Below are positions 63,538 through 64,000 of a stretch of 64,000 nucleotides of DNA, piece after piece (position 1 is the first letter of the stretch; the number at the start of each line of letters is the position of its first letter). The notes below the pieces were generated by a model. It ran no database searches, was not told the DNA's origin, and saw only the letters and a program-made list of their open reading frames with translations. The stretch comes from Veillonella tobetsuensis. GTDB lineage: Bacteria > Bacillota > Negativicutes > Veillonellales > Veillonellaceae. Made by a program: the position numbers and the translations under genes. Location: the NCBI RefSeq assembly GCF_001078375.1, contig NZ_BBXI01000003.1:107037-171036 (forward strand), in the 5' to 3' direction.

Positions 63538-63614
63538 CGGGGCATAGCGCAGTTTGGTAGCGCACCTGGCTTGGGACCAGGGGGTCGCAGGTTCGAATCC
63601 TGCTGCTCCGACCA
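63538..63614 (+). tRNA. tRNA-Pro (TGG)
   Basis: Acceptor CGGGGCA pairs with TGCTCCG, the anticodon loop CTTGGGA gives TGG, and CCA is encoded. Confidence 0.97.
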
Positions 63615-63625
63615 TTTTTTATTTT

Positions 63626-63699
63626 GCGGGTGTAGCTCAATGGTAGAGCCCCAGCCTTCCAAGCTGGTCGCGAGGGTTCGATTCCCTTCACCCGCTCCA
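63626..63699 (+). tRNA. tRNA-Gly (TCC)
   Basis: Acceptor GCGGGTG pairs with CACCCGC, the anticodon loop CTTCCAA gives TCC, and CCA is encoded. A T-run follows. Confidence 0.97.
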
Positions 63700-63744
63700 T
63701 TTTTTTTTGCCTTTTTTAGGGTGAACGAAAAATGACGTCATTAG

Positions 63745-63773
63745 TTGACGATACATGTCACATAATTTATACT
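63745..63773 (+). promoter_or_regulatory. Promoter of tRNA-Arg
   Basis: TTGACG (63745-63750), 17 bases, TATACT (63768-63773). Confidence 0.75.
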
Positions 63774-63807
63774 ATAATAGATAATTACATATAAAGGTAA
63801 TCCACAT

Positions 63808-63884
<77 letters not shown>

Positions 63885-63913
63885 AAGAAAAAAGCGGATA
63901 GTTCGTAATGATA

Positions 63914-64000
63914 TGTACCCCCTTTACTGGACAACCAGTAAAGGGGGTATTTTCATGAGATATAGTTATGAATTTAAAAAGAAAGCAATTGAATTATTTA
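63914..64000 (+). mobile_element. IS3-family insertion sequence, left end (truncated by window)
   Basis: A terminal sequence starting TGTACCCCC (63914) is followed within 33 bases by a transposase reading frame. ACCCCCTTTACTGG (63917-63930) is inverted as CCAGTAAAGGGGGT (63935-63948), forming a strong hairpin. The rest of the element lies beyond the window. Confidence 0.7.
63955..64000 (+). CDS. IS3-family transposase OrfA, N-terminal fragment
   Basis: Only 15 codons are present: MRYSYEFKKKAIELF, a typical start of IS3/IS150-type OrfA helix-turn-helix proteins. AAAGGGGG (63939-63946), the likely ribosome binding site, lies in the 3' arm of the end hairpin and would be sequestered in read-through transcripts. 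Confidence 0.75.
   Translation, partial: MRYSYEFKKKAIELF

Noticed and set aside
63476..63700. Minus-strand reading frame over the Pro and Gly tRNAs
   Set aside because: Antisense translation of tRNA genes with no ribosome binding site.

Overview
The window looks like a chromosomal segment of a diderm, low-GC Negativicutes bacterium, most probably Veillonella. The evidence is a Firmicutes-like AT-rich gene set with strong GGAGG ribosome binding sites, alongside outer-membrane features: an inverse-autotransporter barrel, a trimeric-autotransporter remnant with an extended signal peptide, and a family 9 (heptosyltransferase-type) glycosyltransferase. A carboxyltransferase of the oxaloacetate/pyruvate type and malic enzyme, both with highly biased codon use, fit a lactate/malate-fermenting anaerobe. 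The species is inferred, not proven.

Layout. 1-900 is the 3' end of purD. 1-8.8 kb holds a nearly complete menaquinone operon (menF-D-H-B-E-C plus a hotdog thioesterase) behind a structured leader. menA lies alone at 35.1-36.0 kb. 9.0-16.3 kb is an accessory/envelope region: a DUF2939-like protein, the inverse-autotransporter barrel, tRNA-Asp/Phe/Leu, two paralogous exported proteins of unknown function, a broken trimeric autotransporter and a RelBE-type toxin-antitoxin module. 16.4-21.8 kb has an omega-amidase-like hydrolase, a lipoprotein polysaccharide deacetylase, a phosphodiester glycosidase-like protein and a glycosyltransferase. 22.3-28.6 kb has the carboxyltransferase, a two-component system, HtrA, and a PadR/DUF1700 pair. 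29.2-33.9 kb is pyrimidine and nucleoside metabolism (pyrE, pyrF, deoC, pdp, cdd). 34-49 kb is mixed: metQ, menA, ridA-cyuA, an MFS exporter, tadA overlapping tRNA-Ser, DUF4127, an acyltransferase, dat and metNI. 49.6-57.5 kb includes an SDR, murI, a CofE-like ligase, a hydantoinase-like protein and an HDAC-like amidohydrolase. 57.7-61.7 kb has rph-rdgB-yfcE, speD and malic enzyme. The last 2 kb holds an AbiE toxin-antitoxin pair, tRNA-Pro/Gly/Arg and the left end of an IS3-family element.

The most unusual content is non-coding. Two intergenic RNAs (about 26056-26225 and 29062-29228) fold into multi-helix structures that leave several CUCUCUC tracts single-stranded, and each ends in an intrinsic terminator. 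A third predicted RNA (about 13137-13266) shows the mirror image, with GAGAG tracts in its loops. Several envelope genes in the window have GAGAG-type Shine-Dalgarno sequences, so these RNAs could form a pairing network. Also notable are a 50-nt structured element repeated downstream of both menI and menA with a compensatory base-pair change, and a menF leader with mutually exclusive helices. Matching dyads lie upstream of metQ and of dat-metNI, and two hairpins sequester the Shine-Dalgarno sequences of relB and of the IS transposase.

All calls come from reading the sequence; no database search or folding program was run.
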